Assembly (NCBI GenBank): GCA_038238115.1
Contig: JBBRYB010000162.1
Coordinates: 1 to 5,223, forward strand
DNA: 5,223 nt
DNA from: JBBRYB01 sp038238115
GTDB taxonomy: Bacteria > Actinomycetota > Actinomycetes > Propionibacteriales > Nocardioidaceae
Reading direction: 5' to 3'
The notes under the pieces were generated by a model. The model saw only the letters and a program-made list of their open reading frames with translations. It did not search any database and had not been told where the DNA came from. Below are positions 1 to 4,503 of this stretch, one piece after another (the first letter of the stretch is position 1; each line of letters opens with the position of its first letter). The position numbers were made by a program, and so were the translations under genes.

Positions 1-81
1 AGCAACGGTGAGCTCGCCGACGATCACGCTCATCACGATCCGGGTCTTCTTCTCAGCCGGGATCGATTGTGGCCTTCCCAT
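1..81 (-). CDS. IS3-type transposase, N-terminal fragment (runs off window)
   Basis: Read on the minus strand from an ATG at 81-79, this gives 27 residues beginning MGRPQSIPAEKKTRIV and ending GELTVA at the window edge. That beginning matches, from memory, the DNA-binding N-terminus (helix-turn-helix, OrfA-like) of actinobacterial IS3-type transposases, which recognises the IS ends. The catalytic DDE part would lie beyond position 1. The start is well supported by an AAGGAG ribosome binding site ten bases upstream. The gene is divergent from the IS110-like tail that begins about 50 bases away, so the end of this IS must lie roughly between 98 and 135. The IS end itself could not be defined. 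Whether the gene is intact cannot be judged. Family assignment is moderate; IS481-like is an alternative. Confidence 0.6.
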   Translation of the reverse strand, partial: MGRPQSIPAEKKTRIVMSVIVGELTVA

Positions 82-91
82 GATTCAGATT

Positions 92-97
92 CTCCTT
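92..97 (-). promoter_or_regulatory. Ribosome binding site of the IS3-type transposase
   Basis: The minus-strand sequence AAGGAG, ten bases before the ATG at 81, is a near-perfect Shine-Dalgarno sequence. It fixes that start. Confidence 0.6.
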
Positions 98-134
98 CAG
101 GACTGACACAACAGCCCTGCCAAGAATCCTGACG

Positions 135-224
135 CGGGACACATACACCGACGCCAAGAAGCGCAACCACATCCGCCAGCTCGAAGCCCTCGGCTACACC
201 GTCACCCTCGAACCCGCAGCCTGA
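135..224 (+). pseudogene. IS110-like transposase, C-terminal tail only
   Basis: The plus frame ending with TGA at 222-224 encodes a tail with AKKRNHIRQLEALGYTVTL and a final EPAA. This resembles the extreme C-terminus of actinobacterial IS110-family transposases (DEDD/Transposase_20 type), which commonly end with an 'RQLEALGY-VTLEP-A' stretch. Only about 29 residues remain, without any catalytic residue, so it is a remnant. The frame stays open upstream of 135, but those residues do not look like transposase. The junction with the neighbouring IS3-type element therefore lies around 100-135. The family call rests on memory of this short tail. The coding character is clear; the family is less so. 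Confidence 0.5.
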
Positions 225-306
225 ACCGTCGCCAGCAAACTGTCCCGGCTCCGCCGGAAGCTATCGCCTGCCCACTCACCCTTCATTTTCGGACTAGCGT
301 CGTCAC

Positions 307-855
307 ATGACTCTCCCGACCTTCTCCGCCGATGACCGCGTCGACCCGCCGCTAGGCGCCGACGAGACGACCACGCTGCGCGCCTTTCTCGACTACCACC
401 GCGACACGTTCCGCTGGAAGTGCGCCGGCCTGACCCAAGAACAGCTGGCACAGGCGCTGCCACCGACCGACATGACGCTGGGCGGGATGATGAAGCACCT
501 TGCGGTGGTCGAGTCCGGCTGGTTCGAGGAGACGTTCGCGGGCGGCTTGCTGATGCCGCCGTTTGACACCGTGGACTGGGACGCCGATCGTGACTGGGAG
601 TGGCACACGGCTCGCGACGACACCCCTGAGCAACTGTTCTCTCTCTTTGACGAGGCCGTGCGTCACGCCGACGCCGTCATCGAGGACGCCGTGCGTCGCG
701 CCGGGCTGGGCGCCGAGTCACAGAAGCAGAGCCGCCGGGAGGGTACGCCGTTCAGCCTGCGCTGGATCGTCGTCCACATGATCGAGGAGTACGCCCGCCA
801 CAACGGCCATGCCGACCTGCTCCGCCAGTCAATCGACGGCGCGACCGGGGAGTGA
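307..855 (+). CDS. DUF664 / DinB-like family protein
   Basis: This intact 182-residue protein has the length and pattern of the actinobacterial DUF664 branch of the DinB/YfiT superfamily, four-helix-bundle metalloenzymes often linked to mycothiol-dependent thiol transfer. The expected metal-binding histidines are visible: His64 in GGMMKHLAVVESGWFEE, and a C-terminal helix HMIEEYARHNGHADLLR with His157, His165 and His168. The aromatic and acidic middle (FDTVDWDADRDWEWH, residues 86-100) is also typical. The protein should be cytoplasmic, with no signal peptide or membrane segment. The substrate cannot be told from sequence. The ATG at 307 has no clear Shine-Dalgarno sequence, and no convincing promoter was seen in 225-306. 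It stands alone between an IS110-like tail and unrelated remnants. Unlike most neighbours it has no frameshift, which suggests it is still maintained. Confidence 0.88.
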   Translation: MTLPTFSADDRVDPPLGADETTTLRAFLDYHRDTFRWKCAGLTQEQLAQALPPTDMTLGGMMKHLAVVESGWFEETFAGGLLMPPFDTVDWDADRDWEWHTARDDTPEQLFSLFDEAVRHADAVIEDAVRRAGLGAESQKQSRREGTPFSLRWIVVHMIEEYARHNGHADLLRQSIDGATGE

Positions 856-872
856 CCTGGCTGGACCAGTCT

Positions 873-888
873 GCCCGCTCTAGCGGGC
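873..888. terminator. Short GC hairpin after the DinB-like gene, possible weak terminator
   Basis: GCCCGC and GCGGGC pair around a four-base TCTA loop, and T879/A882 can add a seventh pair. It starts 17 bases after the DinB-like stop. There is no T-run on either side, so it is at best a weak terminator. The CTA in its loop is also the stop codon of the doubtful minus-strand ORF at 880. Confidence 0.35.
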
Positions 889-1077
889 GCTGACAGCCGG
901 TCTCACGCCGTCGGCGGGTACCCATTCCAGTGCTGCAATCCGACCCCCCTGTGATAGCGGACAGAGGCCAACCATCCGCTGCCCTCCCGCCGCCAAGCCT
1001 CGAGCCACCTGTCGTGCCAGGTATCGCCGCGGCGACACCTCGATGGCCTTCGGTGGGTCGACTGGGCGCATGGTCAA
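880..1077 (-). CDS. Doubtful small hypothetical ORF
   Basis: A 65-residue minus-strand frame. Its composition looks more protein-like than the other frames here, with stretches such as PRRYLARQVARGLAAGG and GGRIAALEWVPADG, and the frame ends cleanly in TAG. I do not recognise a family. The ATG at 1077 has no Shine-Dalgarno sequence, and the ORF may be only the C-terminal piece of a larger lost gene. It points the same way as the small ORF at 1154-1309, 76 bases upstream. It could equally be a chance ORF in GC-rich DNA. Confidence 0.25.
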   Translation of the reverse strand: MTMRPVDPPKAIEVSPRRYLARQVARGLAAGGQRMVGLCPLSQGGRIAALEWVPADGVRPAVSAR

Positions 1078-1153
1078 TCATCTAACGACGCGGAGACGAG
1101 GCCGTCGCTATCCGACGGTCCGTCGAACCACGGGCAACCCTAGTTCGTGGCGT

Positions 1154-1309
1154 TCATATTCGCGCCCCAATGTCGAACATCTCGCCTTGCAGCTGCCGGA
1201 AGCGGCTTTCGCGCCGACGGATGGGCGGCGCCGCCTGCCACGTGCGGTTCAGCGTCTCTTTCGCCGCCCCGTAGAACGCGTCGACAAAGTTTGGGATGCC
1301 TGCTCTCAT
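1154..1309 (-). CDS. Small hypothetical protein, 51 residues, with good RBS
   Basis: The minus-strand ORF opens with ATG at 1309-1307, preceded by AGAGGA at a five-base spacing, a good actinobacterial ribosome binding site. It encodes a basic 51-residue protein starting MRAGIPNFVDAFYGAAKETL. The middle is WQAAPPIRRRESRFRQLQ and the end is GEMFDIGARI. There is no signal peptide, membrane segment or metal-binding motif. I do not recognise the family. It may be a genuine small gene of the mobile element that supplied the adjacent ATPase, or a truncated protein. It diverges from the ATPase fragment, and the spacer between them carries the hairpin at 1338-1372. Confidence rests on the RBS and the non-random composition only. 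Confidence 0.4.
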   Translation of the reverse strand: MRAGIPNFVDAFYGAAKETLNRTWQAAPPIRRRESRFRQLQGEMFDIGARI

Positions 1310-1337
1310 GGTGGTCCTCTCGACAGGGGATTGCCTA

Positions 1338-1372
1338 GGCCCCGTCCGGACGCTGGTACGTCGGGCGGGGCC
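1338..1372. terminator. Strong 11-bp hairpin between divergent remnants
   Basis: GGCCCCGTCCG (1338-1348) pairs with CGGGCGGGGCC (1362-1372) over 11 positions with one G-U, leaving a 13-base loop. On the plus strand it is followed by GCTTTGCTT, a poor U-tract. On the minus strand it sits 29 bases before the start of the 51-residue ORF. It could be a read-through block, an attenuator or an operator; the sequence does not decide. Confidence 0.4.
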
Positions 1373-1384
1373 GCTTTGCTTGCG

Positions 1385-1702
1385 AGCCTTGTCGACCTGC
1401 CACGCAAGCGTCAAGGGGTCAAGTGGGCGTGGGAACTCCGCATGGCCCTCGGAACCCTCACCCTCCGCGGCGGCCGTGAAGGCAGCGGCAAATCCACCCT
1501 CGCCTACTGGATCGCCGCGAGGCTGACACGCGGTGAGCTGCCAGGAGAGCACCACGGGACGCCGCGAGCGGTGCCGGTGTGCGCCACCGAAGTCTCCTGG
1601 GCGCACACCATCGTTCCTCGGCTCATCGCCGCCGGCGCCGACCTCGAGCGCGTCTACCAAGTGAAAGTGATGTCCGCCGACGACGTGCACGTCGGACTGA
1701 CG
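1385..1702 (+). pseudogene. AAA_25-type ATPase fragment (Walker A only)
   Basis: About 106 residues in one frame match the start of the AAA_25 / RepA-like P-loop ATPases found on actinobacterial integrative elements, plasmids and phages. These use ATP hydrolysis in replication or DNA handling. Visible marks are VKWAWELRMALGTLTL leading into the P-loop GREGSGKST (Walker A, 1472-1498), then AARLTRGELPGEHHGTPRAV, CATEVSWAHTIVPRLIAAG and ADLERVYQVKVMSADDVH. The usual 'CATEDSWEHTIVPRL' pattern is recognisable, but it carries V for the expected D. Family members are several hundred residues long. Here the Walker B region and everything after are missing, and the reading changes to unrelated sequence at about 1700-1708. 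The N-terminus is unclear; ATG 1442 is too late for a full protein. It is a non-functional remnant, although the retained part has no frameshift. Confidence 0.7.
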
Positions 1703-1704
1703 GC

Positions 1705-1954
1705 GCCTTGGCCCACACCCTCTGGGAGTACGAGAAGAAGTCCGGCAGCGACTATAAGATCGATAACGAGTTCGAGCGCTACCGAACGTTCATCATCGAG
1801 ATCAGCGAATGGCGCGATGGCGTGCCTGACCGCAGGTGGCACGACACGACCACCCTGCGCTTGTGGCCGATCGAAGAACGGGCGCGTCCGGCTTTCGCGA
1901 TCCTCTATCGCGAATCCAGCTTCGCGACAGCCACCAGTCCGTCGTGCTCCAGGG
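1705..1954 (+). pseudogene. Unrecognised gene remnant, 5' part, interrupted by IS6
   Basis: From about 1705 the protein-like frame changes to one reading ALAHTLWEYEKKSGSDYK, then NEFERYRTFIIEISEWRDG, then WHDTTTLRLWPIEERARPAF and AILYRESS. It is visibly less GC-rich at third positions than the ATPase before it, which suggests a different origin. Around 1921-1925 one base appears deleted. In the next frame it continues RDSHQSVVLQ up to the IS6 insertion at 1955. Joining 1954 to 2748 keeps this frame open, so 1705-1954 and 2748-2910 are two halves of one gene. Left as it stands, the unshifted frame terminates at a TAG inside the IS6 end (1969-1971). I do not recognise the family. Its true N-terminus is lost at the ATPase junction. 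Confidence 0.55.
1947..1954 (+). repeat. Left target-site duplication of the IS6 element
   Basis: CTCCAGGG lies directly before the IS6 left end. It matches CTCCAAAG at 2740-2747 in 6 of 8 positions, both differences being A/G. Eight bases is the usual IS6-family duplication length. Removing the IS and one copy rejoins the interrupted reading frame exactly. Confidence 0.6.
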
Positions 1955-1976
1955 GGCACTGTTGCGTTTAGCGATC
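1955..1976 (+). repeat. IS6 left terminal inverted repeat
   Basis: It begins GGCACTGTTGCG, the IS26-like end, and agrees with the right end at 17 of 22 positions. It supplies a TAG (1969-1971) that closes one frame of the interrupted gene. Confidence 0.75.
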
Positions 1977-1985
1977 CCGCCGGGC

Positions 1986-2012
1986 ACGAGAATGCTGATA
2001 TGACATTCTCGT
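1986..2012. promoter_or_regulatory. Perfect inverted repeat enclosing the IS6 transposase start codon
   Basis: ACGAGAATG (1986-1994) and CATTCTCGT (2004-2012) are perfect complements around the nine-base loop CTGATATGA, which contains the transposase ATG (2000-2002). The weak Shine-Dalgarno-like GAGAA lies in the left arm. In mRNA this would hide the ribosome binding site; in DNA it could be an operator. An ATG at 1992 also opens a three-codon ORF whose TGA overlaps the transposase ATG. The repeat is seen directly; the regulatory role is inference. Confidence 0.45.
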
Positions 2013-2686
2013 CGGCTTCCGCGTTCGCTGGTTTCCGTTTTCCTCGGGAGGTGATGTCGGTGGCGGTGCGGTGGTATCTGCGGTACGGCCTGTCCCATCG
2101 TGACGTCGAGGAGCTGCTCGCCGAGCGCGGTGTCACGGTCGATCACGTCACCGTCTACCGGTGGGTCCAACGCTTCACACCCGAGTTCGTCGAGACCGCA
2201 CACGTAACCGTCGTCACGTGCCGGGTGATCGGTGGTTCGTCGACGAGACCTACGTCAAGGTCAACGGCAGGTGGACTACCTGTACCGGGCGGTCGACCAG
2301 TACGGGCAGGTGATCGACGTGTGGCTGTCCGCCAGACGCGACCTGACCGCCGCACGGACCTTCCTCAACCGAGCCCGTGCCACCGGCGCCGTCCCGGTCG
2401 AGGTGACCACCGACCGGGCACCTGCCTACCCGAGAGTCCTCGACGAGCTCATCCCGGCCGCCCTGCACAACACCGAGCAGTACGCCAACAACAGAGTCGA
2501 AGCAGACCATGGTCGGCTCAAAGCCCGACCCATGCGTGGCCCCAAGACATTCCGACAGCACGCACACTCGCCACCGGGCACGCGTTCATCCAGAACCTCA
2601 AACGCGGCCCCTACGACATCGCCACCGAAGCGCCAGCCCACCGCCGGCTGCCGGCGGCCTTCGTAGAACTCGCGCTCGCCACCTGA
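2000..2686 (+). pseudogene. IS6-family transposase, frameshifted
   Basis: This DDE transposase would catalyse replicative cointegrate formation. The start gives MTFSSASAFAGFRFPREVMS, followed by WYLRYGLSHRDVEELLAERG and VDHVTVYRWVQRFTPEF, the standard IS6 N-terminus. The frame must then shift near 2207 to read RRHVPGDRWFVDETYVKVNG with catalytic Asp at 2242-2244. It shifts again near 2271 to read YLYRAVDQYGQVIDVWLSAR, then TTDRAPAYP with the second Asp at 2412-2414, and NNRVEADHGRLKAR with Glu at 2499-2501. It shifts a third time near 2558 to end ARTLATGHAFIQNLKRG and ELALAT. Each shift fits a one-base deletion. Two residues (Leu-Arg) also appear missing between KAR and PMRG by comparison with family members. 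All three catalytic residues are present but in two frames, so no functional enzyme can be made without several frameshifts. Confidence 0.85.
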
Positions 2687-2717
2687 CCGGCGCCACCGGG
2701 GCTCAACCCTGCCGCCC

Positions 2718-2739
2718 GATCGACTAACGCAACAGACCC
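2718..2739 (-). repeat. IS6 right terminal inverted repeat
   Basis: Read inward from 2739 it begins GGGTCTGTTGCGTT, the counterpart of the left end at 1955-1976. It begins 31 bases after the transposase stop. Confidence 0.75.
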
Positions 2740-2747
2740 CTCCAAAG
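2740..2747 (+). repeat. Right target-site duplication of the IS6 element
   Basis: CTCCAAAG lies directly after the IS right end and pairs with CTCCAGGG at 1947-1954, with 6 of 8 identical. Confidence 0.6.
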
Positions 2748-2910
2748 TGATCACTCTCCAATCGTTGCGTGTTCACTTTTCACCGCCGAGACTGTTCAGT
2801 TTTCGAGCGCCGCCGACACCTCCAAGAAGGTTCCCGTGAGCGTGTCGGTGACGCTCGAAAGCGGTGGTGGTCGCAGCCCTTGCGAGAGTTATAGGACAGT
2901 GGACTTATGA
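2748..2910 (+). pseudogene. Unrecognised gene remnant, 3' part, overlapping the GNAT start
   Basis: This continues the gene interrupted by the IS6 element. It reads GDHSPIVACSLFTAETVQFS, then SAADTSKKVPVSVSVTLESG and SPCESYRTVDL, with TGA at 2908-2910. The Gly codon is split across the IS insertion, and excision of the IS with one 8-base duplication restores the frame. The alternation VPVSVSVTLES suggests a beta-strand. No family is recognised, and no signal peptide or membrane segment is evident. Its stop overlaps the ATG of the acetyltransferase (ATGA, 2907-2910), the arrangement of a translationally coupled operon pair. The two genes were therefore probably neighbours before the IS arrived. 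This fragment has no in-frame start near its 5' end, so at present it is likely untranslated or only read through. Its coding sequence contains the long hairpin at 2799-2862. Confidence 0.6.
2799..2862. promoter_or_regulatory. Long stable hairpin just upstream of the acetyltransferase
   Basis: Arms 2801-2819 and 2842-2860 pair over 19 positions: 17 Watson-Crick, one G-U (2812/2849) and one mismatch (2810/2851). T2800-G2861 and G2799-C2862 can extend it. The loop is 22 bases. It ends 44 bases before the GNAT ATG and lies within the 3' coding part of the split gene. There is no T-run after either arm, so it is not a classical terminator. A role in mRNA stability, coupling or recombination is possible but unproved. 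Confidence 0.5.
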
Positions 2911-3404
2911 CTGAGCTGATCACTGACCGGCTGGAACTGCGACGCTGGCGACAAGACGACGTGGACGAATGGGCATCCTTCATCGCTGATACAGAGTTCA
3001 CTAAATACACCGGCGGACCGCTCGATGCCGCGACGGCGTGGCGGCAAATCGCGATCTTCATCGGACACCGTGAGCTACGGGGGTGGACAAGCTCAGCTGT
3101 GGTCGAGCGGGTGTCTGGGCGGTTGATCGGACGAGGTGGCCTCTGGCAGCCGGGAGGTTGGCCAGGTCTTGAGGTGGTGTGGTTTCTTGACCGCAACGTG
3201 TGGGGCCAGGGCTTCGCCACCGAGCTTGGCCAAGCGGTCCGCGACCTGGCGTTCAAGGAGGTCGGTGTCCGTCATCTGATCTCGCTAATCCACCGCGATA
3301 ACTCGGCCTCCATCCGAGTGGCCGAGAAGATCGGGGCGACTTTGGAAGGCGAATACCATCTCAACGGCACCCCACACCTCATCTACGGCCAAACCGCCCC
3401 TTAG
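2907..3404 (+). CDS. GNAT-family N-acetyltransferase, RimJ/RimL type
   Basis: This intact 165-residue cytoplasmic enzyme should transfer an acetyl group from acetyl-CoA to an amine; the substrate is unknown. The start TDRLELRRWRQDDVDEW is typical of the Acetyltransf_3 (RimJ/RimL) branch. Motif A, the acetyl-CoA pyrophosphate loop, appears as WGQGFATE at residues 99-106, preceded by the strand LEVVWFLDRNVW. Motif B appears as DNSASIRVAEKIGATLEG at residues 131-148. The length is normal. Its ATG overlaps the TGA of the IS6-split upstream gene (ATGA), and GGA lies at a three-base spacing. Translation may thus once have depended on coupling, which the IS6 insertion would disrupt. It is bracketed by the IS6 element at 1955-2739 and the IS6-ended miniature element at 3542-3733. 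Related proteins modify ribosomal proteins or antibiotics; nothing here chooses between these. Confidence 0.88.
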   Translation: MTELITDRLELRRWRQDDVDEWASFIADTEFTKYTGGPLDAATAWRQIAIFIGHRELRGWTSSAVVERVSGRLIGRGGLWQPGGWPGLEVVWFLDRNVWGQGFATELGQAVRDLAFKEVGVRHLISLIHRDNSASIRVAEKIGATLEGEYHLNGTPHLIYGQTAP

Positions 3405-3408
3405 CTAG

Positions 3409-3510
3409 CTCAGGCGTGTGGACGAGTCGTCCGACGAGGTCGTGGTCAACATCCTCGGCGTCTTCCATGGCATGCAGGACTGGGAGGCCGCGCTGCGGGG
3501 CACGGCAATC
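3409..3510 (+). pseudogene. ParE/RelE-like toxin, C-terminal fragment
   Basis: Starting just after the acetyltransferase stop, an open frame reads RRVDESSDEVVVNILGVFHG and then MQDWEAALRG. This resembles the last two strands and final helix of ParE/RelE-fold plasmid-stabilisation toxins ('YRVDE...VLVLGVFHGARD-EALL'). Members of that fold inhibit gyrase or cleave mRNA in toxin-antitoxin pairs. Only about 30 of the usual 90-100 residues remain. The N-terminal half and any antitoxin are absent, and a TAG lies just upstream in frame (3406-3408). The junction with acetyltransferase DNA falls at about 3405-3414. The residues after WEAALRG (TAIDSQESSS) may be the original end or acquired sequence. 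Inactive; the assignment rests on a short segment. Confidence 0.5.
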
Positions 3511-3541
3511 GATTCGCAGGAGAGTTCATCGCATGTTGCGT

Positions 3542-3733
3542 GGCACTGTTGCATTGAGCCCACGCGGGGGGCTGGGACAGCGAATCTTCCTGCGGGCTGC
3601 CTCGCAACGAGTCTCGAAGGGGGCATAAGACCGTTGAAGTCGATACAAGGGGACGCCCTGAGCAAGGCTCGGCGCCGCTGGGCCGCAAGATTTGCGGCGA
3701 GACGTTCGCGGGATCGCTCAACGCAACAGTGCC
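3542..3733. mobile_element. 192-bp miniature or internally deleted IS6-ended element
   Basis: Inverted repeats of 18 bases (3542-3559 and 3716-3733), both beginning GGCACTGTTGC at the outer edge, agree at 17 of 18 positions. Read inward from 3733, the right end continues GTTGAGCGATCCCGC and matches the left end of the IS6 copy at 1955 in 24 of 25 positions. The interior does not encode recognisable transposase. It contains a perfect 7-bp hairpin, GCCGCAA-GAT-TTGCGGC (3682-3698). Flanking octamers TGTTGCGT and CCTCTCAG do not match, so there is no visible target duplication. It is either a MITE-like derivative mobilisable by an IS6 transposase, or two ends brought together by deletion. It forms the right boundary of the segment carrying the acetyltransferase. 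Confidence 0.6.
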
Positions 3734-4179
3734 CCTCTCAGCGCGTGGGAAGTCGGGGGTCCCCTCCCGCAATGGCACGTCACTCATCGCTCGAGTCACA
3801 CCGGCAGCGCCATGCTTCCGATCGGCGGCCCAGAGGATCACGATCGCTGGTCTGTGTCCGAGTGTGATACGTTCAAGTTATTCCGAAGTGGAGACGCGGA
3901 GGGAAGATCTACCGCCTGGCGGACGCGCTCCGTCGACCGGGATCAAGGCTCCGGACCACCCGAGTCGACCGTTGTGGTCGGCTCGGTTCTTTGTGTCACT
4001 TGCTGGCTGAGGGGCAGCACAAGGCTTTCCGCCGTGACTCGGCGACGTAGCGCCCAGTACGCGGGGCCGAGGGCTCGACTCGCTGCTAACCCGCCTCGAG
4101 CAGAGCCGTCGGCTCCTGACAGCTTCAGCGCGGCCATGTGGGCTGGTTCAGGTGCGTCTTGGCCGCTGCTGGCGCTCGG
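3734..4179. other. Stretch without a recognisable gene
   Basis: About 446 bases between the miniature IS6 element and the GGDEF remnant. Several frames stay open on both strands, but none gives a protein I recognise and none has a convincing ribosome binding site. The minus frame 3943-4137 lies in register with the GGDEF ORF after its stop and looks like chance openness. A 6-bp inverted repeat GACCAC/GTGGTC (3954-3959, 3974-3979) is too weak to call a terminator. It is probably decayed DNA. Confidence 0.4.
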
Positions 4180-4503
4180 TCAGAGCGCCCGGCCAGCCCG
4201 GGCAAGGAGGGTGTCGAGCGGGTCATGAATCTTGTATGCGGCGAGCCCCACGCTGATCGACGCGTGCGCATGTGCGACCAGAGCGACGTTGATGAGGACG
4301 AACCTTTCGGTGGTCTTCTCGATGTCCATGGCCAGCAACGCACACGAACTCGTCCCCTCCGTATCGCACGATAAGATCAAAGCGCGCCGATGTGCCCTCA
4401 AGGTGTCGACCACCCGCCGCAGGAGTTGATCACCGGCGGCGTGGCCGAGTAAGTCGTTGGTCGCCTTGAGTCCGTCCACGTCGATGAACGCCAACACGAA
4501 CGG
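4180..4503 (-). pseudogene. GGDEF-domain (diguanylate cyclase) remnant with scrambled active site
   Basis: The minus-strand frame reads PFVLAFIDVDGLKATNDLLG, then HAAGDQLLRRVVDTLRAHRR, the typical start of a GGDEF domain, which makes the second messenger cyclic di-GMP from GTP. The expected 'FDLIVRYGGDEFVC' is present, but in a different frame (GGDEF codons at 4360-4346). In the main ORF frame this stretch reads LILSCDTEGTSSC. A one-base deletion near 4381-4386 and a two-base deletion near 4342 compensate. After them the frame resumes ALLAMDIEKTTERFVLINVA and SISVGLAAYKIHDPLDTLLA, ending RAGRAL and TGA. The open ORF therefore has no GGDEF signature and cannot be an active cyclase. The 5' end is cut at 4503, directly against an IS6 transposase scrap, so the sensor or membrane part is gone. 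The GTG at 4497 is not a real start. Family assignment is firm. Confidence 0.8.

Larger units (their letters stand above)
1955..2739 (+). mobile_element. Complete IS6-family insertion sequence (785 bp), transposase inactivated
   Basis: The element is bounded by imperfect 22-base inverted repeats. The left end begins GGCACTGTTGCG and the right end, read inward, begins GGGTCTGTTGCG. Of 22 positions, 17 agree, and the core CTGTTGCGTT is shared. This is the IS6/IS26 end type. It encloses one transposase gene with an IS6 DDE signature and is flanked by an 8-base duplication (CTCCAGGG / CTCCAAAG) that has diverged at two positions. The length suits the family. It lies inside the unrecognised gene whose halves are at 1705-1954 and 2748-2910. 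The transposase carries three frameshifts and a two-codon deletion, so the copy could move only if a transposase were supplied elsewhere. The A/G differences in the duplication suggest an old insertion. Confidence 0.85.

Noticed and set aside
352..666. Antisense ORFs across the DinB-like gene
   Set aside because: They are shadows of a strongly supported gene in GC-rich DNA, with no RBS or family resemblance.
1043..2686. A single 547-residue plus-strand ORF
   Set aside because: It is a chance fusion: an antisense shadow of the small minus ORF, then the ATPase fragment, then out-of-frame reading of the unknown remnant, then alternating in-frame and out-of-frame parts of the IS6 transposase. 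No protein family has this architecture.
2799..2862. Hairpin as a rho-independent terminator or integron attC site
   Set aside because: Neither side has a T-run, and the GTTRRRY/RYYYAAC ends required of attC sites are absent. It also lies within coding-like sequence.
2907..3404. Acetyltransferase as a defined antibiotic-resistance gene
   Set aside because: It has general RimJ/RimL-type GNAT motifs only. Nothing in the sequence identifies an aminoglycoside or other drug substrate.
3943..4137. Continuation of the GGDEF protein after its stop
   Set aside because: It is in register, but the sequence shows no recognised domain and there is no sign of stop-codon readthrough.
4180..4497. Functional diguanylate cyclase
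   Set aside because: The open frame lacks the GGDEF motif because of compensating frameshifts, and the 5' end is cut off.
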